Under the pieces are notes generated by a model. That model was not told the origin of the DNA, did not search any database, and saw nothing but the letters and a program-made list of their open reading frames with translations. Both the position numbers and the translations under genes were made by a program. Below are positions 9,850 to 20,060 of a stretch of 64,000 nt of DNA, piece after piece (within the stretch, counting starts at the first letter, position 1; the number at the start of each line of letters is the position of its first letter). This stretch comes from Pythium myriotylum (taxonomy: Eukaryota > Oomycota > Peronosporomycetes > Pythiales > Pythiaceae). The stretch lies in NCBI GenBank assembly GCA_023091665.1, contig JALJCQ010000001.1, positions 3,162,001-3,226,000 on the forward strand, given 5' to 3'.

Positions 9850-11034
9850 ATGACCACGCCGAGCGGCAAGAGCGTCGGCATCTGCGGCGCCACGGGCGCC
9901 GTCGGGCTCGAGATCGTCTCGGTGCTCGCGCAGCGCAAGTTCCCCGTGAAGAAGCTCGTGCTCTTCGCGTCGGCGCGCTCGGCCGGCAAGGTCGTGGCGA
10001 CGCCCTTCGGCGACGTCGTGATCGACCTCTTCTCGGTCGACAAGGCCGCCAAGCTCGACTACGTCTTCCTCGCGGTCTCGGGCGACTTCTCGCTGCAGTA
10101 CGCGCAGGAGCTCGCGGCGCGCCCGAACGGCCCGGTCGTGATCGACAACTCGTCGGCGTTCCGATACCACGCCGAGATCCCGCTCGTGATCCCGGAGATC
10201 AACGGCCACGTGATCCGCCCCAAGGGCGAGGACAAGATCGTGCCGCGTCTCATTGCGAACCCGAACTGCACGACGGCGGTCGCCGCCATGGCGCTCTGGC
10301 CGCTCCACTGTGAGTTCAAGATCAAGAAGCTCATTGTGTCGACGTACCAGGCCGCGAGTGGCGCCGGCGTGGAAGGAATGGAGGAGCTCCGAGTCGGCAC
10401 GGCCGCGTGGCTCGAGGACAAGCCCGTGGAACACACTGTGTTTGCCCACCCGCTGCCGTTCAACCTCGTGCCGCACATTGACAAGTTCCAGCAGAACGGC
10501 TACACGAAGGAAGAGATGAAGGTCACCTGGGAGACGCGCAAGATCTTCGAGGAGCCCGAGTTGCTCGTCAGCTGCACGGCTGTGCGTGTGCCGATCATGC
10601 GCGCTCACTCGGAGGCCCTGTCGATTGAGACAGAGAAGCCTGTGAACTTGGAACGAGCCCGCGAACTGCTCGCGAAGGCCGACGGCGTCGATTTTGTCGA
10701 TGACGTCAACGCCTACAAGTACCCAATGCCGATCCACGCGACCAAAAAGTTCAACATTGAAGCTGGTCGCTTGCGCGAAAGCCTGGTCTTCGGCAAGTAC
10801 GGCTGTGAGCTGTTCGTCTCAGGAGACCAGCTTCTGCGAGGTGCTGCCTTGAACGCCGTCTTGATTGCCGAGTTCATTGAGACACCGACGGCCGTGGCAC
10901 AGTTCAAGAAGAAGGGAAAGTGCCCAGTTCATCTGTCCAAGAAGCAGCAGGAGACCACGCTGCTACTTGCCGCTGGTGCTGCTCTCGGCGCTGCTGCTGT
11001 GGTCGCTGCCAATTACTTGAAGCAGAACAAGTAA
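9850..11034 (+). CDS. Aspartate-semialdehyde dehydrogenase with C-terminal hydrophobic tail
   Basis: NADPH-dependent reduction of aspartyl-phosphate to aspartate semialdehyde, the branch-point step to lysine, threonine, methionine and isoleucine. The protein has 394 residues. The nucleotide-binding loop GATGAVG is at residues 13-19, the catalytic cysteine in ANPNCTTAV is C140, the substrate-binding segment is TYQAASGAG, and the active-site His region is VRVPIMRAHSEA. The enzyme body ends near residue 360. It is followed by a KKQQETT linker and an uninterrupted hydrophobic segment (about 369-388, Leu/Ala/Gly/Val) with a short lysine tail, the layout of a tail-anchored membrane protein. That tail is unusual for this normally soluble enzyme. 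The ATG is the first in frame. Confidence 0.95.
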   Translation: MTTPSGKSVGICGATGAVGLEIVSVLAQRKFPVKKLVLFASARSAGKVVATPFGDVVIDLFSVDKAAKLDYVFLAVSGDFSLQYAQELAARPNGPVVIDNSSAFRYHAEIPLVIPEINGHVIRPKGEDKIVPRLIANPNCTTAVAAMALWPLHCEFKIKKLIVSTYQAASGAGVEGMEELRVGTAAWLEDKPVEHTVFAHPLPFNLVPHIDKFQQNGYTKEEMKVTWETRKIFEEPELLVSCTAVRVPIMRAHSEALSIETEKPVNLERARELLAKADGVDFVDDVNAYKYPMPIHATKKFNIEAGRLRESLVFGKYGCELFVSGDQLLRGAALNAVLIAEFIETPTAVAQFKKKGKCPVHLSKKQQETTLLLAAGAALGAAAVVAANYLKQNK

Positions 11035-11366
11035 ATAGATCAACAATGTGACCTTGGCGCCTCCAAAATGAATATCTTTACTTCATGTCAACGGTGGAAG
11101 GTGTTGTTATTATTGTTGTCGCTGGAGGGTCGAACAATTGCTGTTGACGACGGACATACCGCTCCGGCAACGCCGAGCCCGTCTTTCTCCCACTGTGGTG
11201 GCGGTTGGCTTTTGGAGACACCGATCGGCATGGTGCGAAATTGATGGACAGTACCGCCATGCTTGAGACTTCGTATGGTCTCGCTTGAGTTGCGTCGAGT
11301 ATTCGATGTTTGGTTCGAAGCGGCGGCTTCAGCTTCTTGACGTTTTCTGCAGCAAACTCATAAGTT
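11035..11366. other. 3' intergenic region of convergent genes
   Basis: This 332 bp lies between the ASADH stop and the stop of the minus-strand LRR gene. Only short frames without protein character are present, so it presumably contains both 3' UTRs. Confidence 0.5.
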
Positions 11367-12283
11367 CTACTGATCTCTTATGGGGATCAATTTTGCGACA
11401 GCTACGCACTGGAATTTGTGGGCCATGTGCGTTTGCATCATTCGCCTCTGGTTCGCGTCGACATCCTTCTTGTCCAGCAGTGTGAGCCTCGAAGACGAGA
11501 ACGTCATTGCCTTTTCCCGATACTTCGGAATGTTCGTGACGGGGTTGAAACGCAAATCCAACTCGGCAAGCGAAGACAGGCTTGATAACAGACCAAACAC
11601 ATCTTCCAGCTCAGAGATGTCATTCTTCGACAGATCGAGTTGCTGGAGTCCACGCAAATCTGACAAGGGCTTTGTAGAAACGACCCGACAGTTGGACAGG
11701 TTCAATACCCGAAGAGATCGCTGCTCAAGATAAACCTCACGTTAGAGCAAGCATGCCGGTGAGAGGTTTTGTGATCAATATATACCGAAAGCGCTCGAAT
11801 GCTGGCGTCTTCGAATGTAAACACGTCGTTTTTCGTGAGGTTTTGGTTATTCATGTGCAGCTCCTGCAAGAAGGCACAGTTGCCTAGTCCTTCCAGGCGA
11901 GTGATCTGGTTGCCTTCAATGTACAGCTTCTCGAGCCTTGTGAGAGAGTGCAACCCTTCCATCTTGCAGATGCAGTTGTTTTGAAGATGCAAATGCGTGA
12001 GCAGTGCGACCCCGTCGAGGTTTTCAATCGTCTCGATCTCATTGTCGTACATGTAGAGGACCTTCAGATTGGGGCATTTCTCGAGCAGCTGAATCTTGTT
12101 ATATACTTTTTTCTCGCTCCCGTTGAGTGTCAAATGGGTCACCCGTTTGAGATATTGATCTAACTGCTCCGCCTTGCCCACCGTGAGCTTGGACCCCTGT
12201 ACCAGCGTCTCGATCGAGATCTCTCGAACACGGCTGCCGTGAGACGGCGCTCGAGGCGACGCGCCCACAGCAAGGCTCGCCAT
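11367..12283 (-). CDS. PPP1R42: PPP1R42-like leucine-rich repeat protein
   Basis: An SDS22-type leucine-rich repeat protein of 283 residues in two exons (12283-11786 and 11720-11367; 65 bp intron with donor gtatat and acceptor cag). About seven LRRs of 22-23 residues run from residue 40 to 230 (VLYMYDNEIETIENLDG; HLHLQNNCICKMEGL; KLYIEGNQITRLEGL). The order, spacing and linkers (ELHMNNQNLTKNDVF; LDLRFNPVTNIPKYREKA) match animal PPP1R42/LRRC67. That protein is a PP1-binding testis and centrosome/cilium protein, so a flagellar basal-body role in zoospores is plausible (inference). The frame extends 32 codons upstream without an ATG; the given start is the first ATG. Confidence 0.85.
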
Positions 12284-12952
12284 GCCGTGCACAGCCTTGT
12301 ATCTTCCTAAATCCACTGAATTGCAGTCGCCAATACCAAAATGAAGCCATGATTGCTCGGGGCAAAACGGACTCGTCAAAAAATATACATCCAGCCAGTT
12401 TCATTGTAACGGATTGCCTTCGTTGATCCGTTTCGGGAGTCGCACGGCGTCGACCAGCACCTCGTTCGACTCGTCTCACTCTCGCCTACCTCATGGCCAC
12501 ACTCGTCGTGGCCATTTCGTCCGTGCAAAGCGGAACGCTGCCGTCTATGATCATAGACCGGTAGAGCGTATCCATTCTCCCGCCGGAAAAAGCTCGCGTC
12601 GTTTCGTGTCCCGCGTTTCGATTGGTTAATAAACCATTGTAAGCCTCTCTTTTCTACCAATGAAAAGAAAGATCGTGTGCCTGGGGATTGGGTGGTGATG
12701 AAGGAAAGCTGGCACCGTGCGGGCACTGTCTTTGTCCGGAAAGAAGCCTGGCCGTCGTAATTTACCACCGCGCGGAAAACTGCTGGGACCATCACTCTCT
12801 CCTCCATTTACAAACACCAAGTGAATTGTCGCAGCCCATACAAAATAGATTTCCGCCACCTGGGTTGGGCCGCGTAAATTACGTCTTCTGGACGCGGGAA
12901 TCCGACACCTCATTATTTGGTCCAGTGCCAATTGATACAACCCCCCCAAGAC
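12284..12952. promoter_or_regulatory. Divergent promoter between PPP1R42 and DED1 genes
   Basis: Non-coding by eye. A CCAAT element in reverse (ATTGG, 12621-12625) and another near 12657 (CCAATG) sit in AT-richer sequence about 300 bp before the helicase start. Frames across it are short and overlap in both directions. Confidence 0.45.
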
Positions 12953-13128
12953 ATGAACGGAGGTACGGAAGACGCTCTCTTCGGCGCCTCGCCACGGCGC
13001 CCGCGCGGCGCGCGCACCCCGTGGAGCGAGCGGCAAAGACGCGCGGCGTCGCGCTCGTTCGAACGGTGGGCGGCTCGCCGCGTCTGCCTCGGATTTGGCG
13101 CCAGGACGATCCTTTTCCTTTCCCCATC

Positions 13129-15036
13129 ATGCTGACGTCACTCTCTTCGGCAGATAAACCAGCTTATGTGCCTCCGCACTTGAGAAACCGCCAGGACGAC
13201 CGCGGCTCGGACCGCGGCTTCTCGGAGGAGCGCCGCGGCGGCGGCGGCTACGGCGGCGGCCGAGACCGCGAGCGCCGTGGCGACTCGCGCGATCGCGGCG
13301 GGTACGACCGCCCGCCGCCGCCGACCAACTCGCGCTGGGCGGCCTTTGAGTCGGATCGCGGCGACCGTCGCGGCGGCTACGGCGACCGTGGAGGCTACGG
13401 AGGCGACCGCGGAGGTTACGGCGGGGACCGAGGCGGCTACGGCGGCGACCGTGGAGGCTACGGCGGCTCGCGCGGCGGCGGCGGCTACGGCCCGCGCCGT
13501 AACGAGCTCGGCTACCACGGCGATCTGCGCCCGAACGAGCGCCTCGAGCAGGAGCTTTTCGGCGACGCCAAGTCGTCCGGTATCAACTTCGACAAGTACG
13601 ACGATATCCCGGTCGAGACCAGTGGCGAGAACGTGCCGGACCCGGTGTTCGAGTTCACAGAAGAATTCCTCGGCCCGGAGGTCGTGCGCAACTTGGATCT
13701 CTGCAAGTACACCAAGCCGACCCCCGTGCAGAAGTACTCGATCCCGATCGGCCTCGCCGGCCGTGATATGATGGCCTGTGCCCAGACCGGCTCGGGCAAG
13801 ACGGGCGGATTCCTTTTCCCGACGCTCGCGGCCATGCTGCGCTCGGCGCCCGTGGAAGGCCCGCCTACGGGCGGCCGCTCGCGCAAGGTCTACCCGACCG
13901 CGCTCGTGCTCGCGCCGACGCGTGAGCTCGCCTCGCAGATCTACGATGAAGCCCGCAAGTTCTGCTACTGCTCGGGTATCGCGCCGGTGTGCGTGTACGG
14001 CGGTGCCGAAGTCGGTCGCCAGCTCCGAGAGCTCGAGAAGGGCTGCGATTTGCTTGTCGCGACGCCCGGCCGTCTCGTCGATCTGATCGAGCGTGGCCGC
14101 CTTTCGCTGTCGATGATCAAGTTCTTGATCCTTGACGAGGCTGATCGCATGCTTGATATGGGTTTCGAGCCGCAGATTCGCCGTATTGTCGAGCAGGAGG
14201 ACATGCCGCGCGAGCGTCAGACCTTCATGTTCAGTGCTACGTTCCCGCGCGAGATCCAGCGCCTTGCCTCGGATTTCATGCAAGACTACGTTTTCCTCAC
14301 GGTCGGCCGTGTTGGCTCGGCCTCGAAGGATGTCAAGCAGCAGGTCGAGTACGTCGAGCAGTACGACAAGGAGGACTTCTTGATCCGCTTCCTGAACCAG
14401 GTCCAGGACGGTCTCATCCTCATCTTCGTCGAGACCAAGCGTGGTGCCGACTTCCTCGAGGATCTCCTCTGCCGTGAGGGCTTCCCTGCGACCTCGATTC
14501 ACGGTGATCGCTCGCAGCGTGAGCGTGAGGCCGCGCTTCAGAGCTTCCGTACTGGCCGCACGCCGGTGCTCGTCGCTACGGACGTTGCTGCTCGTGGTCT
14601 CGATATTAGCGGTGTGACCCAGGTCATCAACTTCGATATGCCGAGCAACATCGATGACTACGTGCACCGTATCGGCCGTACGGGTCGTGTCGGCAACGTC
14701 GGTCACGCCCTCTCGATGGTCAACGACAAGAACCGCAACCTCGCGCGTGAGCTTTACGAACTCCTCGTGGAGAACGGTCAGGAGTGCCCGCGCTGGCTCG
14801 AAGACATGTGCTCGTACCGCGGTGGTGGCGGTAGCCGTGGTGGCCGTGGCGGCCGTGGTGGCGGTGGCGGCTCGCGCTTTGGCGCCCGCGATTACCGTCG
14901 CGAGGAGCGTGGCGGCGCTGGACCTGCTCCGTCGCGTGGTGGCGGCGGCGGTGGCTACGGCGGTGGCTACGGTGGTGGCGGCGGCTACGGCGGCGGCTCG
15001 CGTGGCGGTGGCGGCTACGACAACAGCGCGTGGTAA
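13129..15036 (+). CDS. DED1: DED1/DDX3-type DEAD-box RNA helicase
   Basis: ATP-dependent RNA helicase of the Ded1/DDX3 translation-initiation group. Order: eIF4E/RNA contact motif AYVPPHLRN at the N-terminus; an RGG domain with GGYGGDR heptads (about 13370-13480); Q motif before [11 protein letters not shown]; motif I AQTGSGKT; Ia [50 protein letters not shown]; then a second Gly/Arg/Tyr-rich tail ending in DNSAW. Length (635) is normal for the family. The start given is the first in-frame ATG. An alternative removes an intron 12963-13153 from ATG at 12953, giving [15 protein letters not shown]; it keeps the frame and is closer to the usual short Ded1 start. Likely cytoplasmic and highly expressed. 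Confidence 0.95.
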   Translation: MLTSLSSADKPAYVPPHLRNRQDDRGSDRGFSEERRGGGGYGGGRDRERRGDSRDRGGYDRPPPPTNSRWAAFESDRGDRRGGYGDRGGYGGDRGGYGGDRGGYGGDRGGYGGSRGGGGYGPRRNELGYHGDLRPNERLEQELFGDAKSSGINFDKYDDIPVETSGENVPDPVFEFTEEFLGPEVVRNLDLCKYTKPTPVQKYSIPIGLAGRDMMACAQTGSGKTGGFLFPTLAAMLRSAPVEGPPTGGRSRKVYPTALVLAPTRELASQIYDEARKFCYCSGIAPVCVYGGAEVGRQLRELEKGCDLLVATPGRLVDLIERGRLSLSMIKFLILDEADRMLDMGFEPQIRRIVEQEDMPRERQTFMFSATFPREIQRLASDFMQDYVFLTVGRVGSASKDVKQQVEYVEQYDKEDFLIRFLNQVQDGLILIFVETKRGADFLEDLLCREGFPATSIHGDRSQREREAALQSFRTGRTPVLVATDVAARGLDISGVTQVINFDMPSNIDDYVHRIGRTGRVGNVGHALSMVNDKNRNLARELYELLVENGQECPRWLEDMCSYRGGGGSRGGRGGRGGGGGSRFGARDYRREERGGAGPAPSRGGGGGGYGGGYGGGGGYGGGSRGGGGYDNSAW

Positions 15037-15443
15037 ATCGGCTCAGTGCCGTGTTGACGATGCGTGGAAGAGTGTACTCGCTCGTCCGCGTACCCGTGCT
15101 TGATCTCTATCATGCATATCCAACCCCATCTGCATATTCTCGCAAGTCTGCGTCGATCGTCTCCACGAGCGTCGTGTGCTTGCTTTCTCGCTCATCTACT
15201 CAGTCGGAAGAAAGAGCTTCCTTTCGGTGTACCAGTAAGTTATCGAAGTGCCGCGCCTGCCTGCGGTGTCCGTTTGTCCAAGTTGGATCGGATCCAGGGA
15301 GGAACCCCGAAGACCATTTTGCTAACCAGTGTATTATAAAGGCAGCTAGTTCTTTTGAGAAGGCAATACAGCATTCCATGCACCAAATACCACTCGTTTC
15401 TCTGTCGACAGGTCTCTCTTGGCTCAAGAAATCATGAATACCT
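15037..15443. other. Intergenic region after DED1
   Basis: This 407 bp holds the helicase 3' UTR and the promoter of the membrane LRR gene. There are stretches of pyrimidine-rich sequence but no credible frame. Confidence 0.45.
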
Positions 15444-17594
15444 ATGGACAAGAATAGCCTCTCAAGACGTCTCGGAGACGTCAAACCCCACCTGACACAC
15501 CAGTACGTGCTCCCATCTTGCCTTCTGACGTTTCTCATGCGAGTAGCGGTACTTCGAGCTCCTTCAGCAGTTAATCCTGACGCCCCGCGCTCCAGAAGCA
15601 AGGAGCCACTCGTCGTCTCGCCGTTTGTGTTTCGCTGCTGTTGGGTGGCCGTGCTGGTCGTACACCTGACGTGCATGGTCTTCGTGTTGGCCCTTGCGAC
15701 TGTGCACGGCCTCGTGGCCACACCGTCGCTCTACATCTATTTCGCGTCGTCATTGCAAATCCCACGTCAGTACTTGACTCTCGCGGCCAAGACGTTCGCG
15801 GTCGTCGCGAGTCTCCACTTGCTCGCCGTAGCTCGCATCGTCTTCCACTCGATCCACCACAAACAACTCTGTTTTCGGAGCAACAATGTCTCGCGCCCTC
15901 GAATGTACAAGCCTGCCCGAGAGCCTTCGTTTGTCATCTCATCGAGTCTGGTGCTACTCCGTTTGGTGATGGTTCCAGCACGTCTCGTGAGCAAGTGGTG
16001 GGACCGGTACTTCGCCCTCGACGGCGTCTTCGGTCTCCACGGCGAGCATTTCGACTCGGTCTTCCACGCGCGCGAAGTGCTCGAGATCCTCTCACAGACG
16101 TATCAAGCCTACTTCATGAGTGTGCTGATCGTAAACAAATGGATCAATCGTTTCGCGGTCTCGATGATCTTCGTGGGCAGCACGTCGACCCTGACGATAA
16201 CTTATCTCTTTCGTCGCCGCAAGACACTGCGACGCGTAGCCAACCTCGTGGTGGACACAACGCTCGATCTCTGCGTCTCGGTGATCATCCCCATGATCAT
16301 CGTCTTCGAGACTGTGCGTGATTTTGACTGGCACACCATGCTGTTCCCACTTGAGCTTGTGTACGACGACGCCTGGATGATGCAGCAGATCTCTCGGTCT
16401 CGCATGCTCTTCGTGTGGTCGTACCTGGACTATCTATCGACTGTGATCCTACAGCTGGGCCTTCTAGGCTGCATTCTCACGATCGAACGCGTACTTCGGC
16501 GTCGTCAAGGCCCGTCTTCAAATATTCCCGAGCTGATAGTCGCCACTGTGCGCCAACCAGGAGCTGCTCCCCGGCGTCAGTCGACACTAAGCGACACGAC
16601 AAGGAGACCAGGTCGCGAGTGTGCGAGGCCGCATATTGGTACAGTCTTCCTGGCCTGGGGTGTCGGGGTGTTGACTGCTCACGTCCACGCAAACTGGAAC
16701 TTGCACATCCAAATATCTAGCTGCGTGCTCAGCATTAATCCTTGGTTCTCGACCAAGTCCGGCTGCGCTGATGTGGCAATAAATTGCCACCGACTGGGCA
16801 TCACTGGTGCGGCCGATGAAACTACCGAAATCTTGGAACATGTCGAGCCATCGTCGCTCGGTGTGCTCGCGGTCATGCACTGCCCCGGCTTCGTGATGCC
16901 CAATGTCATGCGGGAGTTTCCGAACCTCATGTCAATTGAACTGACGAACGTGACGCTGCTTCGCTGGCCGATGAGTGCTGCTCTCCACGTCGATGTTCAC
17001 CAATCAGTGAGCCACATCTTTCTGGGCCACGTGACGCTAAGCGATTTCCCTGAGGGACTTCTCCACGCACACCTCCCTCCATCGCTCATTGATATCGAAA
17101 TATCATTCACGAACATAACAAGGATTCCGGATTCCGTGGGTCAGCTTTGGTCCGACCGAGTTTGGACGCGAATCAACTTGGAGCATGCGAATCTCTCTGA
17201 ACTTCCTCACTCACTCCACCAACTGTCAATTCGTCGCCTTTCGCTCATCGGAAACAACCTCTCATTCATTGATGATAACCTACTCAAGAATGACGCCCTC
17301 GCTGAATTCTATGTGTCAGGGAATCCGTTGCAAAAGCTGCCGGCGTCCCTGGGCGAACATACATCGATGGAGAGAATATTTGCCGAGCATACGCTGGTGC
17401 AGGTCACCAACGAATGGCTCGACGAGTGGTTTGCCGCCAAGCCCAGTGGTTCTCGGAAGGCTCTCTTCTTCGGAAGTCCAATCTGCTCTTCTACCGACAA
17501 CAAGATTACCACCAGTCTAGCATGTGCGAATGACATGGGGACTGCGCGTGGCATGTGCAATTGGGAGTTGATCTGGAAGCTGCGACCACTTTGA
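15444..17594 (+). CDS. Polytopic membrane protein with C-terminal LRRs (copy A)
   Basis: Single exon, 716 residues. The first ~420 residues contain six or seven hydrophobic helices (for example WVAVLVVHLTCMVFVLALA, LAAKTFAVVASLHLLAVA, VSVIIPMIIVFETV, TVILQLGLLGCILTI, FLAWGVGVLTAHV). The remaining ~300 residues form an ectodomain of degenerate leucine-rich repeats (SIRRLSLIGNNLSFIDDNLL; EFYVSGNPLQKLPASL) with paired cysteines. A paralogue of the same architecture lies at 25185-27197. I know this arrangement only as an uncharacterised protein type in oomycetes; a surface sensor is a guess. The ATG at the frame start is in a plausible context. Confidence 0.8.
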   Translation: MDKNSLSRRLGDVKPHLTHQYVLPSCLLTFLMRVAVLRAPSAVNPDAPRSRSKEPLVVSPFVFRCCWVAVLVVHLTCMVFVLALATVHGLVATPSLYIYFASSLQIPRQYLTLAAKTFAVVASLHLLAVARIVFHSIHHKQLCFRSNNVSRPRMYKPAREPSFVISSSLVLLRLVMVPARLVSKWWDRYFALDGVFGLHGEHFDSVFHAREVLEILSQTYQAYFMSVLIVNKWINRFAVSMIFVGSTSTLTITYLFRRRKTLRRVANLVVDTTLDLCVSVIIPMIIVFETVRDFDWHTMLFPLELVYDDAWMMQQISRSRMLFVWSYLDYLSTVILQLGLLGCILTIERVLRRRQGPSSNIPELIVATVRQPGAAPRRQSTLSDTTRRPGRECARPHIGTVFLAWGVGVLTAHVHANWNLHIQISSCVLSINPWFSTKSGCADVAINCHRLGITGAADETTEILEHVEPSSLGVLAVMHCPGFVMPNVMREFPNLMSIELTNVTLLRWPMSAALHVDVHQSVSHIFLGHVTLSDFPEGLLHAHLPPSLIDIEISFTNITRIPDSVGQLWSDRVWTRINLEHANLSELPHSLHQLSIRRLSLIGNNLSFIDDNLLKNDALAEFYVSGNPLQKLPASLGEHTSMERIFAEHTLVQVTNEWLDEWFAAKPSGSRKALFFGSPICSSTDNKITTSLACANDMGTARGMCNWELIWKLRPL

Positions 17595-18028
17595 AGATCA
17601 CATTCGCGGTCGATGTGAGCAGTTTTTGCTGGATCATTCTGTTTGCTTCGCGGGAAGTTGCCACGTAGCAACTCATGAGCAAGCCCGAACCGAGTAAGTA
17701 CTCAGTGGTCTCTTTCTCGTGAGCCTGCACTAGAAAACAGTCTTTCCAACGGTTTACGAACATGCAACCGCGACGTTCTCGCCCATCCTTGTAGAGTTCA
17801 CGCGTTTGTAGGAGAAAAAGCAGTGGGACATCGTCTTGGTCGCCTTGCTGCATCAGCAATCGGATCGGATGTTGAATCCCACTAGTCCACCGTTCGACAC
17901 TGCTGAGGACACTTGATAAGTGCGAACATCAAGAAATTGGATGACAAAGTGCCGGAAACAAATCATTCAGACTGTCTGTCTCACATGCGTTCATTTTGTC
18001 GTTTGTGGGATACAAAGAGAAAAAGAGT
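17595..18028. other. Intergenic region with an unexplained minus-strand frame
   Basis: Between convergent stops. A minus-strand frame (ATG at 17853, open upstream to about 17930) reads more like real protein than typical shadows, with mixed composition and hydrophobic/charged alternation (DDVPLLFLLQTRELYKDG; RWKDCFLVQAHEKE). It runs into the antisense of the LRR gene and has no clear gene structure. It may be a gene remnant or chance. Confidence 0.3.
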
Positions 18029-19366
18029 CTAATTGTTCTGCTCCGGCAGGAGGTGGTCGACATCGGCGTCCAGGCCCTGGATGTTGTACTTCTTGACGAG
18101 GTGGTCGAAATAGTCGATCACGTGGTGGTTGTAGCGGCGCTTCTCGGCGTACTCGCCTGCCATAAACGACCGCTTGAAGCCAGTGATGAGAATGCGGCGC
18201 AGCTCACGAGGTGAGAGGTGGAAGGCGTCGCATGCGAGTCGCACTTCCTTGAACATGTTGGTGTGTGAGACCGTGCAGTTGTCCGTGCAGAGACTCACGG
18301 CGAGCTTGTTGTTGATCATCTTGCGGATCGGGTGCGTGGAGACGTCTTGTTCCATGTCGGGCACCGTCTGCAAGTTGCTCGAGAGACACACCTCGATACA
18401 CGTGCGTACGTTGCCCATGTACTGCACGAGGTCGTGGCAGTATTCCTTCTTCTGTTCTTCCGTCATGCCGTCCTTCTCAATCGCATGGTGGTGAAAGAGG
18501 TGGAAACCGTGGCCAATGCGCTCGGCGTGGAGGTCCGTGATAGCCTGGAAGATACTCTCCGGGCCGTAGCCTTCGCCGGCGTGGACAGTCTTGTGCAGGA
18601 ACTTTTTGTGTGCGAACGCAAACGCCTCCTTGTGGTCTTGGGCCGGGTACCCACGCTCAGCGCCGGCAATGTCAAGCGCGACAATCGGCACGCCGTAGTT
18701 CTTCTTGACTTCGTACGCCTGCGTAATGAGCGCCATGGACGCCAAGCCATAGAGGCGGTGCTCGTCCTCATATTTGTGGACTTCACAAAACTGCTTGTAG
18801 TAAGGCGAGAAGTCGGCCGTGAAGAATCGCATCGCGCACACGATGATTCCGTACGCGTACTTTGGCGCGAGCCCGCTCACGACATCCTCGTCCTTGGCGT
18901 TGAACTCGTCGGTCGCACGCTGGAGACCACGGTTCACGCTGAGCAGCACTTCTTCGAGCGACAGCTCGCCCGGCACAGCGTTGAGCTGCGGCGCAAAGCG
19001 CGTCTCGAAGTAGCGCACGCCGACCGAGTACTGATCGCAGCCCAGTTCATACGCGACGCGTTCTAGCGCGCTCGCCTTGTGTAGCACCGCCGTGGAATAG
19101 GCAAAGCATACGAGGTACTCTTCGAGGTTGTTGTACGTCTCCTTGAAGACGCACGACGAGAGCTCCTGGCGGTCGTACGTGGGCAGCGTCACGCCTTGCT
19201 CCTTGGCCAGCTCAATGAGCGTCTCCGGGCGCAGACAGCCGTCGAGGTGGCAGTGGAGGTCGGTCTTGGGCACTTTGAGCAGGAACTCGTCCGGGTAGCG
19301 CTCGTTCTTGGGGAACGACTTCTTGAGCATTGCGGCCGAGTTGGCCATGGGGGACGACGGCGCCAT
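18029..19366 (-). CDS. ADA: Adenosine deaminase
   Basis: Zinc-dependent hydrolase converting adenosine to inosine in purine salvage; 445 residues, single exon. Motifs in order: TDLHCHLDG with zinc ligands H38 and H40; a central helical region; HAGEG with the third zinc His and catalytic Glu; [15 protein letters not shown]; and SLCTDN with the final zinc Asp. Compared with the mammalian enzyme (about 360 residues) it has a longer N-terminus and an insertion around [20 protein letters not shown]. No signal peptide is seen, so it is probably cytosolic. The ATG at 19366 opens the frame; a second ATG lies at codon 7. Confidence 0.93.
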   Translation of the reverse strand: MAPSSPMANSAAMLKKSFPKNERYPDEFLLKVPKTDLHCHLDGCLRPETLIELAKEQGVTLPTYDRQELSSCVFKETYNNLEEYLVCFAYSTAVLHKASALERVAYELGCDQYSVGVRYFETRFAPQLNAVPGELSLEEVLLSVNRGLQRATDEFNAKDEDVVSGLAPKYAYGIIVCAMRFFTADFSPYYKQFCEVHKYEDEHRLYGLASMALITQAYEVKKNYGVPIVALDIAGAERGYPAQDHKEAFAFAHKKFLHKTVHAGEGYGPESIFQAITDLHAERIGHGFHLFHHHAIEKDGMTEEQKKEYCHDLVQYMGNVRTCIEVCLSSNLQTVPDMEQDVSTHPIRKMINNKLAVSLCTDNCTVSHTNMFKEVRLACDAFHLSPRELRRILITGFKRSFMAGEYAEKRRYNHHVIDYFDHLVKKYNIQGLDADVDHLLPEQNN

Positions 19367-20060
19367 CGTGTGGACAAGGGATTGCTCGACGTGTGGAGAA
19401 ATCGGAAATGGACGCTCGGGTGTCCGAGATCGGATGGCGAGCTTGCTGCCACTGTGTGGGTGGCGAGCCGCGCGTCGCTGTGCCAGCCTGTACGCGGCAG
19501 AGCTGTCCGAGAGTTCAAGTCTGCATGCTCGCCATCCTTCTCCCAGACAGGCCGTGTGTGTGCATTCAGGGTACAGGGACCATCACTCTTGGTGACCCGG
19601 AGCTGCTGGAGAGCGATTGTTCTTTTTACGTTTTTACAATATGGATTGGTGTAATTACGCCTTTTCCTTAAATATGGAATTTCGAACGCACAACATCCAT
19701 ATTGCACGAAAATCAGCCAGCTGGTTTTTTTCACAGAATCCAGTCACTTGAAGAGCTACGTGTACAGAGACGGGGCTATCTGGTCTAGATCGCGTGCGCG
19801 CGAGCGAGATCGTCGTGTTCTCTCCCGTATAAAAGATGGGCAGCCCTGTCCAGCGCAACTGGCGGAGGGAACAACCGCACGATCCGCGGGGCGGCGACCC
19901 ACAAAGAGATGGAATCCACTGGACGGTCGTCAATCTCTCTATGGAAGAACTGTGGGTTCACCAGATCATTTCTCGTTGTCGCCGCGTCGAGATGAGTCGG
20001 CGCGTGGCGCGAAGCGGCGTCCATTCCGCCATTCGCCTCGACCCCGACGCCTCGACCACG
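19367..20060. promoter_or_regulatory. Divergent promoter of ADA and the F-box/LRR gene
   Basis: Contains a TATA-like element TATAAAAG at about 19828-19835, immediately before an in-frame ATG (19836). That position suits a core promoter whose transcript starts downstream, which is why I prefer a later start codon for the next gene. No other coding signal is seen. Confidence 0.4.

Noticed and set aside
9814..10737. 307-codon minus-strand frame antisense to ASADH
   Set aside because: Shadow of the GC3 bias; no recognisable domain, while the plus frame is a clear enzyme.
13138..14706. 522-codon minus-strand frame antisense to DED1
   Set aside because: Composition is an antisense shadow (His/Arg/Glu/Ala) and the plus strand has every helicase motif.
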